A DNA stretch of 64,000 nt from Paramecium tetraurelia (GCF_000165425.1 NW_001798956.1:511399-575398); one strand, 5' to 3'; shown: positions 37,714 through 50,029, counted from the stretch's first letter. Translations and numbers: made by a program. The notes: generated from the sequence alone by a model not told the origin.

Positions 37714-38906
37714 TCATAATGTTCCAATATATACATTAACGTTGTAATTCAATTATTGTTAATCCATGGGCATTTTGATTTTAGCTGAGACAGAAAATGC
37801 AAACTGTATTTTTGTGGCATCCTTAATAATTAAAATGGCTTCAAACTTTTAATATTGTTAAACATCGCTTTCTATGTTGTCATTATTGAATGTAAAGTTG
37901 GGTGAGGGTAGATTCTTCACTGTTAATAATTTATATTATTCCAATATCTACTAATCAAGAGGTTAAAAGGAGTATTCCATGGCATTTTTAGTTTTATTAA
38001 ACATTTAAATCACTACTGACAATTCTGTTTTCTCCTTGTTCACATAAGATACTTTACCCACTTACAAATAAGGGGCATGATCATAGTGTAAGTTTTAAAC
38101 ACTATAAGCAAACTTTTTTGAGTTTTTTTCTGGCTGTAATGTAAAAATTAATTTTTAACATTTTCTGCATTTTCTATTTTTTCTGCTTAACAATCCTAAA
38201 GGTATCGGCAATAAAGTTGAAGATTATTATGATGGATTAAAGTCTTACAATTCGACTTATTTGTTATTTAAGTCTAAGTTATACCTTTATAGAACAACCT
38301 TTAGGTTTTTTTCTTTAGTCATCTTATCTATGTCTGCATTACTATAGTGAATTAAAGCTTCACTTTTTGTCCATGATTATGTTAATGATTTTAAGACATG
38401 TTTATTTTTTTATTGTTTCTTGATTAGGAAATTATTATTCTCTATACTTTTAATACGATTATATTGATCTTAGAAGTCCTTATACTCAGCTTCATATTCT
38501 TGTTTATAAGCATTATTAATTTTTGTGTAAACCTATTGAAAATTAGGATCAGTGACTCCAATTGTTCTGGTTGTATAAAAACAATATGAACAAGTGAATC
38601 CATAATTCTTCTCAGTGTCTATTTGTCTACGCAATACATTTTTGCAAACAGGACATTCAAAACAAGAACTACAATTAACAGTCAGATTGGATGTTTCGCT
38701 TGTAATTTGAACATCTCCACAATTTCTACAATAATAGCAAAATATTTCATTTGATGTACAATATCTACACATACTGTTTTGGCATCTAAGATGAACAAAT
38801 AATAATACGATAGACAACAATACATTTCCTCTTATAGAAACTCCCTTCCACATTCACATTGAATTAGAATTAGGGGTAATTTGGCTATCTTTTTGAATTA
38901 AAACAT
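37714..38906 (-). CDS. DCTN4: dynactin subunit p62 (DCTN4 family, 389 aa)
   Basis: ATG 38906, one 23-nt intron 38786-38808, stop TGA 37714-37716, 390 codons. The N-terminus carries the cysteine-rich zinc motifs of p62: QCECGREF, CQNSMCRYCTSNEIFCYYCRN (shown only in part), CFECPVCKN and FTCSYCFYTTRTIGVTDPNF. A second zinc pair, SRKNRKCRKCQKLIF, lies near residue 230, as in DCTN4. Beta-rich sequence follows to the end (YNVNVYIGTL). p62 sits on the pointed end of the Arp1 filament of dynactin and helps recruit dynein cargo. The assignment rests on cysteine spacing and the TIGVTD-type segment. Confidence 0.8.
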
Positions 38907-38940
38907 TTTTATGAAATATTTATTTATTTGTTTATTAATA

Positions 38941-40064
38941 TCAAACCTTAATGTTTGAGAAATCTACGCTTTAAACAAGAGCTAAAGCTTATTCACTGAC
39001 TCCCAATTCTCTTGTGAATTCATTTTTAGTGTTGGTGTAGATGTCAGTCTCTTCAGCATAAGTGTTATTTTCCAATTCTAATTCGGCAGTGTATTATTTT
39101 TGATCGGCAGCTCTTTAGTCTCTAAATTCAACCATGGAATCGATTTTTTCTATTATAATAGATGTCATATTTACCATTGGTAGCAGTCAAATCAACGGTT
39201 GCTCTGTCAATTTATCTTCCGAATTCAGAGAACTCATCATCCAATTATTCAAGATAAGCTTCATGATCAATAACATCTTAAGCTTCTTGGGCTGTTAACT
39301 CATTGATTTAATCAACGACTGCATTTCTAAAATCATTAAGAGCATCAACGATAGATTTCAAAACATCTTGATTTGAAAAGTTTTAATTTGATGCTAAACT
39401 TATGAGTGCCTTGATCATTGGTGCCATTCTAGATCTTGATCTCAATTTATTTTCGATGTTTTTCAATGTATTTTAGAATCTCTTAATTTGGAGTAATGAT
39501 GGATTGGTCAAGGAAGCCAAAAGACTAAGAGCATCGTCAACTGAAGAAGTAGCATCATTCAATTCAGCAACTTAAGCTTCGAATGCATCATGCTCTTATC
39601 CTCTAACTAGGATAGCTTCATCATAGAGCTTTCTGTTTTCCTCTTAATATCCAATAACGGTATCAATTTTGCTTTAGATTTGACTTCTTCTTGGATAAAG
39701 TAAGTTGTCAAGAGTGTCTTATGTGTTGTTGACGTCTAAGAATATAATTTTGCTTAATACCTATAACAGCATCTTGAATGTCTTGTTCAAGACTAACAAC
39801 TAAGGCATTGTGTTCGTTTGTTCTCACTTGGAAATTGAATTCAAGTGTCTCTAATTCCTCCTCTAAGTCATTGATGAGTTCTTCGATAGCATCAATCAAT
39901 TCTTAAACTGGACCTCCTGCCATTGAGTGTAACTCAACCAAATGAAGTAGTGCACTTCCATATGTACTCTTTGCTAATTCAGCTTGGATTTTAGCCATGT
40001 TTCTTTCTTAAACTCTAGCTGTAAAGGCTACAGCAATAAGGGCAATCAGTATTATGGATTTCAT
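38941..40064 (-). CDS. trichocyst matrix protein (T protein, 357 aa)
   Basis: ATG 40064, introns 39736-39760 and 39150-39174 (both 25 nt), stop TGA 38941-38943, 358 codons. The signal peptide is MKSIILIALIAVAFTARV, almost the classic start of Paramecium T-protein precursors. The rest is two coiled-coil segments rich in Glu, Asp, Ala and Leu (ELINDLEEELETLEFN, LDDEFSEFGRQI). These are typical of matrix proteins that are cleaved and crystallise inside trichocysts, then expand on calcium-triggered exocytosis. This gene is the strongest genus marker in the window. Confidence 0.93.
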
Positions 40065-40117
40065 GAATTAATATTAATTAAATAAAAACGACTTTGCCTA
40101 ATTATCAATATCATAAA

Positions 40118-41314
40118 TCAATCACTAAATAATTCTGGTGTTTCTGGTGCTAGACAATCAGAATTCCAACATGTACTAACTCGTTTTGAAACATTTTCAA
40201 CCTTTTTACTTCTCGCATCTTCATAAAAGAAGTTTTGTTTGCTAACTTCTTACTGCAACTGTCTCTACTGTCTAAATTCATTTTCTCGCTTCACTCTCAT
40301 GAATAAAACAAAATTACCTTATATTTATGATTTAATCCTTCTTTTATAGTTCTTGTTGTCAAAGATGGACGTCGCATGAGGCTGTTTGTAATTATATCTT
40401 TGGAAGTTTGCTAGAATTTGCTAATTGGATTGGATTATTCATTTGATTTATTTATCATTAATGATTAGGTTCTTACTATTGTTTTTGAAGTCTACTAAGT
40501 CTAAGGAACTACTTAAGATATTTATTATGATATTTATTAGGATAATTGCTAAGACATATATTAAGAATCTTTTAAAGATTCTTTCTTCGAAATTTCATCA
40601 TCTTTAAATTGTTGAAATTTTCTTCGTTTTTCTGCAGATACTTTTTAAGTTTGTTTCTATTCCTCAAGATATCCAATACATTTTTACATATTTTTGCCTT
40701 TAAAAAATTTATTTAGGTAAGTTATGAATTAATTGTTCTTACTTTTACAATTTTATATTATGCATAAAAAGAAACTATCAGGTTTCATCTCATAGACTTA
40801 AGATTAAGTTTAAAGTAATAAGAATATCTTAATGAGATCACCTCCATACTTCTATTTGTAATCTACATTTTAGATTTCGAAATATTTTTTGCACTCAAAT
40901 TAGACTAAAATACATTACAATCTTAAAAGTGTTTATAATAAATACAAGTCAATCTAGAGATCTATTTTATAAATACTTAGTTTAAGTTAGAAAATGCCCA
41001 TGCTTAAAAATAGATAATTTCATTTTTTCTCAAATGACATGATTGAATTTCTTTAAAATCTATAATGTAGTCATCTGAAATTATTTTAGGATATAACATA
41101 AATCCGTCTTAAGTTTTTAATTTTATTGCCAAAGCCACAGCCAAATTTTTTAGTTCACAAAAATACTCTATAATTGATTTAATTCTCTCTTGCCTACCTT
41201 AAAATATACAATCTACTTATCAAGGTTATTTGCTCTTTCTGCTAATAAATCTAGTTGAGTATGAAGATAGTTAGGAAATGTTTCTAAGAGATAATTTTTA
41301 TTGTTAATACTCAT
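40118..41314 (-). CDS. hypothetical protein with helical core and disordered tail (373 aa)
   Basis: ATG 41314 (MSINNKNYLLETFPNYLH), introns 41194-41216, 40954-40976 and 40289-40317, stop TGA 40118-40120, exactly 374 codons. The first ~215 residues are all-helical (ERIKSIIEYFCELKNLAVAL, DLYLLQTLLRLQCILVQFE). After a charged linker the tail is rich in Gln, Ser and Thr (SQQLSQQISQQISQ) and ends with a short ordered piece containing STCWNSDCLAPETPELFSD. No family recognised. It lies 54 nt upstream of the trichocyst matrix gene on the same strand. Confidence 0.75.
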
Positions 41315-41669
41315 TATTTATAATAATAATCTCAAATTTTCACTACAATCCATAAATTGTAGCTGTTTTATAATTTCAACCTCAACCTTATTCGAATAGG
41401 AAGACACAAAGAAGTTCAAAAAGCGATATTATTAAGAGAAGAGAAGATTTATCGTACAACACTTTAGCAATCAAAAAATCCTTGTTTTTATCTAAAATAT
41501 GAGTAACCTTTAAATTGTGCTACTCTTTTGAAATATAAATCAAGATGCTTTATTTGAAGCTAAACGTGTATTAATATAATCATTTATACTTGATTATAAG
41601 ATCACAATATTATTTTCTACAATTTTAGCATAATCTATAGATCTCGTTTATTTATATTATAATAATTTT
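41315..41669. other. spacer with a weak 7-bp hairpin
   Basis: This AT-rich spacer lies between two minus-strand genes. A perfect inverted repeat CTACAAT/ATTGTAG with a six-base loop lies at 41343-41362, just upstream of the helical hypothetical gene. A hairpin this short is expected by chance in such AT-rich DNA. No gene seen. Confidence 0.4.
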
Positions 41670-42355
41670 TCATTTTTAGATTTCTTTCTCTTTTCCTTAT
41701 TTTACAACTTTTTAATCCTACTTATCTTTATTTTCATCCTTATTTTATTCATCCTTTGTTGCCACCTCATCAATCAATTTTTAGACTTTCATTATAGGTT
41801 TTTTGGTCACTACCGTAATTTGGAATGTTGTATAATCTTGTAATTCTGGACTGTAAAAGTTTTCTATTTATAATGTGAATTATCCATAAGTAGTAATTTT
41901 GTTAACCATAGACAACATATGATTTTTTGTGATCTATTGTAAATATGCATAATACTTGCAATTTGAACCTTTATTGAACTTCCTCGATAATTAATTTGTC
42001 ATCTATTGGGTCTTTAAGAAGACTTGGATTCGAAAATTTAGGAGGCCTAACAAATTCTAAATGGATTCCTGCAATTTTTTGTTAAAACAACTTGATATCC
42101 TTTCTTCTCTAGATTTTATTTTCTAACTTCTCTTCATCAAGATCGGGTAATAATCTATGATTGAAAATTGAATTCAAAGTACCTTCTTCTATATCCTGGC
42201 AGATTCTAATATGCCATGGCCATTGGAAAGAGATATTTCTCAAAAAATCCAGGTTTTACAATGCGTATTTCTCCTTAAAATCCTTGTACGCAATCTTTTA
42301 AAAAAAATATTTCCATTCTCTATTTTGAGAAGAAGTATTGTAAACCTCTTTTCAT
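41670..42355 (-). CDS. mitochondrial large-subunit ribosomal protein bL9m (211 aa)
   Basis: ATG 42355, introns 42155-42182 and 41934-41955, stop TGA 41670-41672, 212 codons. After a short basic presequence (MKRGLQYFFSKQR) comes the bL9 signature. MEIFFLKDCVQGFQGEIRI corresponds to bacterial MEVILLKDV.GLG..GD, and VKPGFFEKYLFPMAMA corresponds to V..GYARNFLIP..LA. A helix (EEKLENKIQRRKDIKLF) and the C-terminal globular part follow, then a Lys/Asp/Gln-rich extension. bL9 binds 23S rRNA near the L1 stalk; here it would act in the mitoribosome. Confidence 0.75.
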
Positions 42356-42400
42356 TAAATTTAATTACAGTATATTATTTATTGGATATTAATTTAAATT

Positions 42401-43942
42401 ATGGAAGGTATCATAACTTAATTTGGCATATTATTTCTACTGGCGGCTCTCTTCATTTTTGATGGGCTATTCAAATTAGTGCCATTATATGCAATCATAG
42501 CCGAAGTCTATTCATTATATTTGGATAGCTAAAAGAGAACACCTCAATAAAAAGAGTTGCTTAAAAATTAAAAATTGACTTGGCAAGAATTGAAAAAACA
42601 CGACAACTAATCCTCAGCCTATGTGGCAATCAAAGGAAAAGTATATGATGTTACCTCATTTTTGAACAGCCATCCTGGAGGAAGAGAATTTTTATTGTTG
42701 AATTGTGGAAGAGATGCTACTCTTGCATTTCAATCATACCATCCCTTTTCTGATAAACCTGAGAAATTACTCGAGAAATATTTGATTGGAGATCTTTTGA
42801 CGACTGAGTGGCCAACTTTCAAGCCAGACTCTGGATTTTATAAGGAATGCACAGAGAGAGTTAAGAAATATTTTTAGTCTAAAGGGATAAATCCTAAAAC
42901 TCCAACTCCAGGACTTGTCAGAGCAATCCCATTGTGGACTTGTTTCTTCTATACATTTTATTTAACATTTGTAAGTGATTCACTTGGCTTGACTAAAAGA
43001 ATTTTAATAGGCACCATTTTTGGTATTTTATAAGCATTAAATACTTTACATTTAATGCATGATGCATCTCATGGGGCTGCTGGAAATAATGAAAAATGGT
43101 GGTGGTTCTTTGGTAGACTTACCTTAGATTATATATCTGGATCATCTATGGTGGCTTGGTAGAATTAACATGTCGTTGGACATCATTAATACACAAATAT
43201 TATGGGATCAGATCCAGATATCCCTTAATTGAAAGAAGGAGATGTTAGAAGACTAGTCAAGGAATAAATTTGGAGTGCTATGTATAAATATTAACATTTG
43301 TACATGCCTTTTCTATATGGTTTATTATCACTTAGATCAAGATATTATGATGTTTTTGAAATATTTTTAAAGGAAACTGACGGTCCTGTTAAAGTTAATC
43401 CAATCTCTTTATAGGACAAGTTACGATAAGCCAGCAGTAAACTACTATGGCTATTTTGGAGATACTATTTGCCTGTTTAAGTTTTTGGAATGAGTTAATG
43501 CTAATTTTGGTTCCTTTTCATTTATGTGGAATTCATAACTGGATATTGGTTGGCTATTAATTTCTAGGTTTCTCATGTGTCTGATGAAGCTGAATTCTTC
43601 TATAATAATATGGATAAGGCAGTCAAAAATGGTACAAATGAACAATGGCCAATTGAATGGGCTGTTCTATAAATTAAGAGTTCAGTGGATTATAGTCATG
43701 GTAATTGGTTTATGACTTACCTATGTGGAGCCTTGAATTATTAAGTCGTTCATCATCTATATCCAGGAGTGAGTCAATACTTATATCCAGAAATAGCTCC
43801 TATTATTTTAGAGGTTTGTAAAAAATATAATCTTAAATATAACCTCCTTCCTGGATTCAAGGAAGCATGGAATGGTCATTTTAATCATTTAAAAAACATG
43901 GGTAAACAAAATAAATTTGTTGGTTTTGCCAAAATGGAATGA
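42401..43942 (+). CDS. cytochrome b5-fused front-end fatty acid desaturase (513 aa)
   Basis: One continuous frame, ATG 42401 to TGA 43940-43942, 514 codons, no intron. A hydrophobic N-terminus is followed by a cytochrome b5 domain with the heme motif HPGGREF (about residue 89). The membrane desaturase then shows all three histidine boxes: HDASHG, QHVVGHH and the front-end type QVVHHLYP, where Gln replaces the first His. This is the layout of delta-5/delta-6 desaturases that insert a double bond between an existing one and the carboxyl end of an acyl chain, using b5 for electrons in the ER. The substrate position cannot be told from sequence. Its start lies 45 nt from the start of the divergent bL9m gene. 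Confidence 0.93.
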
Positions 43943-44242
43943 TTAATTCTATTTTAAAAAATAACAAAATTATTATATCGTTTAATTATACAATCTTATA
44001 TTAATAATATTATATAAGTAAATATTATTATTATTATTAAAGATTAACATTATATTTTACATTTAAAGTCTTGAAAAATACTTGAATATAAGTATAAATT
44101 AAGAATCTATTCATTCTTATTGATTTGGTTACGAAATTGTAAATAAGAATGGAAATAACATTCGTTTATGAATATAAACACTCATTAGAATAATGAATGT
44201 AGACTGTTAAAATACTTTAAATAAATTTTATTTAACAATTAA
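43943..44242. other. AT-rich spacer between convergent genes
   Basis: About 300 nt lie between the stops of the desaturase and the MFS transporter. It is AT-rich with an ATT-repeat run near 44.02-44.04 kb. No gene or terminator motif is recognisable. Confidence 0.5.
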
Positions 44243-45687
44243 TCATTAGATCAAATTTTCATTTTCATCTCTAACTTTTGATGTTTGGTTCTACCATAAA
44301 GCATCAATTTCTTTATCATTTAAGTTTTTGGTTTCTTTTATAAATATCATAAAATAAACTGTTGCCACTCCCATCATGATTCCAAAGTAATAAAATGTAT
44401 AGCACATTCCAAATGAATCTCTTATGACAGGGAATAAGAATGTGATTGTAATATTGAATGACCATTAAAAGATGAGGGCTATAGTTAGGTAAATTCCAGA
44501 GAGAATTTCAGGTGTATAAAGAGGAATAATTGCTCCAAAAGTATTGAAGAAGACCCCAAAATATAAATAAATAGCGATTACTATGTAGACGACAACAACG
44601 GATTTTAATGTTGTATCATTATATTCTGAATTATCATTAATAGCCGAACTAATACCAGTACTGATTAAAACAGCAGCGAGAATTCCTGTTCCTATAATTA
44701 GGGGCATTCTTCTTCCATATTTTTAAGTCAATTAAGCACCTGTTGAATAAAAGATGAATTTGATAATACTCATTCCTATTGTCAATATTTATGCCACTGT
44801 TATCGTAGTAACTTACTAAAATATCTTAGTGGAATAGGAAATAATAGGAGTAATACCTGAATTAGAATAAAATATGTTAATCATAATTCCTAAAAATACT
44901 CTTGCATTAGGTAATGTTTTTTCTACATTCCTTTTGTTTACTAAATTTTCAAGATCTTATTTTAATTTTGATACATCCTCATCTTGATATAGATGTCCCA
45001 GAAATTCTTCTGCTGCCTAAGCTAATTTAAATACTAGCATATACCATTGCCTGACTATATTGAAAATATTGGAGATTCAAAGGGAAAATAAAATTTCAAT
45101 AAGAGACTCCTAGTGATACAGATAATTATAGGAGGCAAAAGATAAAATCTCCAGTAACTCATATCAACAGATGTCTATCCTTTGACATCTCTGAAACCCA
45201 AAGCCATAAACGATTATACAATTGTTCCTAGAGACAATCTACATATATTTAATATATACAAGACTAAGTTTTGCCCTCCCAAGACTCCATAAATTTGAGT
45301 AGGAATGATTTCTTTCAAAAACATTGGTGTCACTAAAGTTGTCAATCCACTACCAATTCCAGCAATCACTCGAAAAAATATAAAGGTATTATAGTTCTAA
45401 ATGTTTAATCCTGCAGTCCCAATAATCAGTAGTAAATCAATCAAATATAGCATTAGTCTTCTTGAAGTTGTTTTGACTATTAAAATTCCAATTACACATC
45501 CAACCAATCCACCAAAATTAAAGGAAGTCATCATCGCTCCCTCTTTAAATGATGAGTCTATATCAATCCATATTCTGATATGGTCTAAGGGACCATTGAT
45601 TATATAAGAATTATAAGCAAAACTAAATGTTGCTAGTGCAACACTATATGTCATAAGTAAACATTGTTAAAATGATTTATATGACAT
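44243..45687 (-). CDS. sugar-porter-like MFS transporter (about 470 aa)
   Basis: Start ATG 45687 (MSYKSF), intron 45022-45044; a further 21-nt stretch near 45.25 kb could also be an in-frame intron. Stop is TGA 44243-44245. Without the optional intron there are 474 codons. About twelve hydrophobic helices are visible. Sugar-porter features are the signature after TM2 (TTSRRLMLYLIDLLLIIGTA), a RVIAGIGSG helix, PTQIYG before TM5, FESPIF at the start of the central loop, QKYGRRMPLIIG, and the C-terminal FIKETKNLNDKEID that matches the PETKG..LEE element. It probably imports a hexose or polyol; the substrate is unknown. Confidence 0.85.
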
Positions 45688-46403
45688 TATATTATTAATT
45701 ATATTATTCACTTTACACTGTCACTATAATATACGCCATCCTAAATCCATTTAGCAACATAATTCCTAAAAGTAGTTCTAATACAAAGTTGGTACTCAAT
45801 AATAAAGTCCAGATATTTTATCATTATATAATCAATAAATTTAATACATATATGGACTACTTTTTAGGAAATGTTACATAAATATTTAAAACCATCTTAT
45901 TCTAGTAAGATTAACAATAGATTTTAGGGAATCATTCTAGTAAACCTTCATAAATTAGTTTTTTTCATAATTTCCATATTTTCCACCAAAAAGCACAATA
46001 TGGATTTATAATAGGTTTTTAGATATTAGCTTAATTTCAAAGCTTGATTTCTATGTTAAATTCACCTAAAAGGCTTGTCTCCATAAAAATAGTGATTAAA
46101 ATAGGGTTTCCCTTAATAAGGACTACCTCAATCTAAATCAAAAATTTAAGGTAAATTGCAGAAAAAAAGATCGTAAATTTATTTAATCTAAAATTATCAA
46201 TTTTTGTTGTCAATAAAAATCAAAAAGATTAATCAGAAAACAACTTTGTATCAGTTTTAAAAAGAGTTTTTAGATTAGGAAAGATTTTGTAAATAAGAAA
46301 AAGAGAGTTCATTTTATGCTGGTGTAGTTAGATTGCTGATTTTTCTTTACTCCGAATAATCTAAAATTTATAAAAAGAGTTATATATATATAATTATTAA
46401 ATT
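45688..46403. other. AT-rich divergent intergenic region
   Basis: This 0.7-kb region lies between the start codons of the MFS transporter and the DHHC gene, so it carries both promoters. A minus-strand frame of about 30 codons beginning MNSLFLIYKIFPN ends quickly in TGA and is not supported. No RNA gene or repeat was found. Confidence 0.5.
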
Positions 46404-47535
46404 ATGAAAGTTAGAAGTGGTTGTTCCTAATATCCAAGTCTCTTACAAATATTCATCATAGTCTTTTATGTCTTAAACACTGTGATGACGTATATACATA
46501 TTATGATTCTCGAAGAACATGTAATATTATTATGTATTTAGACTGCACATTACATAATTTTCTCCATTTTGCTTTCAATTTCAGGTTATTTTTGTATAAA
46601 AACCACTATTTGTGATCCCACTGATAGTTATGTGATTTAATAATAAAAAAGTAGAGGGTATTTAGATTATTTAGCCTTTAGTACACCTTTTGATTACGAA
46701 GAACATCAACTCAACTAATTTTGTGAACTTTGCATAGCATATGTGAAGGAGACCACAAAACATTGTAAATAATGTAACAGGTAATTAACAACTACTATTA
46801 GATGTTGCGAAGACTTTGACCATCATTGTAGATGGATCAATAATTGTGTGGGAGGAAAAAATTATAAATAATTTATAGGAATGATCGTCTTTACGTTTAT
46901 CATCCTAATTTATTCAATTATTGTGAATGGCAGAGTGATAAGTTAATACAACAAATAGGAACTAGAAACCTTAACTGTAAATTTTCACTTTATGAAAGAT
47001 CTATTCTAAATATAAAAGGTCCCTACTAATAATCACCATAGTGTTGTTAGTTCTGGAAACAATTGCTTCACTGCTTCTCCTCTAATTAATAGTTTTTCAC
47101 ATATATCTTTGGAAAAAAGGTATTTCAACTTATGAATATATAATATAAAGGAGAAGTAAATAAGTTTAACCTTCCAATTTCTCAGAATTCAATATTATCA
47201 ATAATCAAGAGAGCAAAATGGATATTATTAAAAATAATCGAGAACAAGAAGAGCAATCAGTCGTGTTTAGAAAAGATAAGGAAAAACAGGCAAGCTAAAT
47301 TTATACGAATTCCGAATTGATGAAAAAGGATGAATCGCTTTGTTCTTCAAAGAAAAATAGTTAATCTATATTGTAAAAGCGAAAACTCACACAAGGAGAC
47401 AGTGACGATTCTCAAAAGGAAGGCGTTATCAATTTCTTTTCTTAACGAATCTAATCGAATGTAGATCTTAGATTACAAAGTCGCTAAATGAATACCATTG
47501 ATGTTAAAACACCTGAGATAACCCAATTTTAATGA
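46404..47535 (+). CDS. DHHC-type palmitoyltransferase (369 aa)
   Basis: ATG 46404, intron 46977-46998 (22 nt), stop TGA 47533-47535, 370 codons. Two N-terminal transmembrane helices precede the cysteine-rich domain FCELCIAYVKETTKHCKQC...CCEDFDHHCRWINNCVGGKNY. It holds the catalytic Asp-His-His-Cys. A TM helix follows (FIGMIVFTFIILIYSI), then another (VLLVLETIASLLLLQ) and the conserved TTxE-like ISTYEYI. The cytosolic tail is charged and Ser/Gln-rich. These enzymes attach palmitate to cysteines of membrane proteins. The MORN protein in this window, with its MGSCC start, is the kind of substrate such enzymes modify, but no link is shown. Confidence 0.93.
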
Positions 47536-47586
47536 ATGAATTACTTAAGTATAAATAATTAACAAAATTATTTTGGAAATAATTGA

Positions 47587-48550
47587 TCAAAATCTTTTCT
47601 CTATTAATGCTTGCTACCGCCAACTTTCGCTGAATTCATTCATTTAAGCCATAAATTCATCTTGGTAACCTTTAAGGACTTTGTTTTTAATAGGCTTTAG
47701 ATTGAGAGATAGACCTTTTTTATAAATTGGTTAATTTAACGTTGAAGGATCGACTAGTAATAAATTTACATGTTTACCAAATGGAAAGGAATCCTCTTCA
47801 GAACTATACTTAATCTGTTCATCGTATACTGCTTCATTCAAATCATGTTTAACTTTACAAGTCTCCACATTATCCTAAAATTATATCTATTTTTATAATC
47901 CAATAATTTTTTATTAATCTTTTTTTTTTAATCTCAAAGTATTTAAAATATGTTAAAAGTCTTCGCTCCTGGTTCTGTGTTATAATTGAATTGGACATTT
48001 TTATTTTTGTAATTCTTAATTTTTAGTTTCCAACTCTTAAATTAGATTTAGAACATGCTAGGATAGAGTATCAATATCAGATTGAATTTTGTTTGCCAAC
48101 AGTAAAAAACTTTTTTTTAATTCAGAAAAGAGAACTATTTTTAGGGGCTGTTCTCGTTGTTCCATTCTATCAAGAATTTGTAGAAATGAAGAGAAAGTGA
48201 ATTCGTTGTAATTGGCACATTCATTTGCTAAACTAGACTCAAGTACTTTACTTTAATGAGTAATACTCTTACATATTTTTCAAATCTTAAAAGCTTGAAG
48301 CATCTTCGCATGTGTTATATTAACGAATTCTTTTGGCTATTTTTTCTTTGATAGTCGAGACCACACTATTTTGATTAGGCGAATGCAATCCTTAACACAC
48401 AGAACTCACCAACCTCTAGTGTAATTGAGAGTAATGGTAGTTATTGGTTTTGGTAATTGATAGATTAGGACTGGAACGATGCAAGTTCTTCTACGATTAT
48501 CTCTGTATTTTACTAATAATCTAATCCAAATGAGATGTCTTATTATTCAT
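47587..48550 (-). CDS. coiled-coil hypothetical protein (314 aa)
   Basis: ATG 48550 (MNNKTSHLDQIISKIQ), one intron 48233-48251 (19 nt, among the shortest seen here), stop TGA 47587-47589, 315 codons. The N-terminus is Ser/Asn/Gln-rich. A long coiled coil runs roughly from residue 120 to 230 (DIDTLSQHVLNLIQELETKN). The C-terminal part is more ordered (FGKHVNLLLVDPSTLNQPIYKK). Not recognised; it could be a basal body or cortical component. Its start codon is only 10 nt from that of the divergent cyclophilin gene. Confidence 0.75.
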
Positions 48551-48560
48551 TAATTTAATT
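48551..48560. promoter_or_regulatory. 10-nt divergent intergenic gap
   Basis: The start codons of the minus-strand coiled-coil gene (48550) and the plus-strand cyclophilin-SYF2 gene (48561) are separated only by TAATTTAATT. Core promoter elements of at least one gene must lie inside the coding sequence of the other, unless one start is misassigned. Confidence 0.6.
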
Positions 48561-50029
48561 ATGAGCAGATATCCATAAGTCTTTTTAGATTTTCAAATAG
48601 GTACTTAAGCAGCAGGGAGAGTTATCTTTGAATTGTTCAATGATGTGACACCAAAGACAGCTGAAAACTTCAGAGGACTCTGTACTGGCGAATATGGTAA
48701 TGTGGGTATGGCAAAAAAAACTAAAAAATTACATTATTTGAATACAAACGTGTTTAGGATAGCAGACAACATGTTGATTCAAGGAGGAGACATTATAAAC
48801 AATGATGGAACTGGGGTATAATAATTTAAAATTTTAGGGTGCTTCAATATATAGTTAAACATTCGTAGACGAGAATTTTTCAAGAAGACATGCCTGTGCA
48901 GGTTTGTTGTCTATGGCAAACAGAGGAAGGAATACAAATAATTCTCAGTTTTTCATTACTCTAAAGCCATGTCCCCATTTGGATGGAAAACATGTGGTAT
49001 TTGGATAGGTGATTGACGGCATAGAAGTAATCAAAAGAGTAGGTCAGGTGCCAGTTGATATGTAGGATAGACCAAGAATTCCAGTTATTATAATTAATTG
49101 CGGTGAGGTCTCAGAATCTAAAAATTGGTTGATTTGTGATCCTTTTAAAAAGGAGATTATGGATGAAATTCATAGAGATAGATTAAAGGCATTATATGGA
49201 TAAGAATATCTGGATGAGTTGGATAAGGAGGAAGAATAAAAACTATAGGCCTTGAATCCTGAAAAGTTTAAGTAATAAAGTCTAGAAAATGAGGAGGAAA
49301 GCAATAAGTAATTGTTGGTCGAATAGTTACTATAGAAAACAACAGAAGACTAGGAATAAGAAGATGATTCATAAGAAAATTTGGACTAATTTGAAGGCAA
49401 AAAATTTATGACGTAGAAGCATAAAGATAGGTATTTTGAATTAAAAAAGAAAATCCAACAATCTAAAGTATTAAATGACAAGGCAGTTTTGAATGAGGAA
49501 AGGTAAAATACTGATGCTTAATATGATAAAAATCTAAGAAAAGGAAAATATCTTTAGAAAAAGGAGGCGGAAAAATAAGAACTTCAATTCAAATAAATAG
49601 ATGAGGACAAGGATTACTTGAATAGAATGACAGTTAAACATGATGAGGAATAAGAGAAAAAAAAGGAGTATTTCGGGTGGGATGTATTTAATGAGGATGC
49701 TGTGTATAATGCTTATAAAAAAAGATGCACCACTTTGGCCAAGAATGAAGGAAAGTATAAGCAATAAATGGGTATTTAATTTTCATTAATCGTTAGAAAG
49801 CAATTAGGAATTTGTGCCTACGAATGAAGCTTTGGAGAGACTGAGTTCTGATATCACAAAATAATAGGATAGGAGAAAAGAGTTCTCAAGGAGAAGAAGA
49901 TTCAATGAAGATCAACCAGTGACTTACATCAATGAGAGAAATAGGATCTTCAATAAGAAGTTAGAGAGATTCTTTGGAGATTATGCTGCAGACATCAAAG
50001 CTAATTTAGAAAGAGGAACTGCATCTTGA
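48561..50029 (+). CDS. cyclophilin (PPIase) - SYF2 fusion protein (473 aa)
   Basis: ATG 48561, introns 48816-48837 and 49772-49796, stop TGA 50027-50029, 474 codons. Residues 1-185 are a cyclophilin: [79 protein letters not shown]. The catalytic Arg of the usual FHR is present as FRI. A long charged linker follows. The C-terminal ~150 residues match SYF2: [18 protein letters not shown], then [30 protein letters not shown] and [13 protein letters not shown]2 is a Prp19-associated spliceosome factor, and cyclophilins also bind spliceosomes, so the fusion suggests one spliceosomal polypeptide combining both. Confidence 0.93.

Noticed and set aside
41343-41362. Hairpin CTACAAT...ATTGTAG as a regulatory element
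   Set aside because: A 7-bp stem in DNA of this AT content is expected by chance and nothing ties it to a known element.
46404-47535. Functional pairing of the DHHC enzyme with the nearby MGSCC MORN protein
   Set aside because: They are 9 kb apart with unrelated genes between, and ciliates have many DHHC enzymes; proximity is no evidence.
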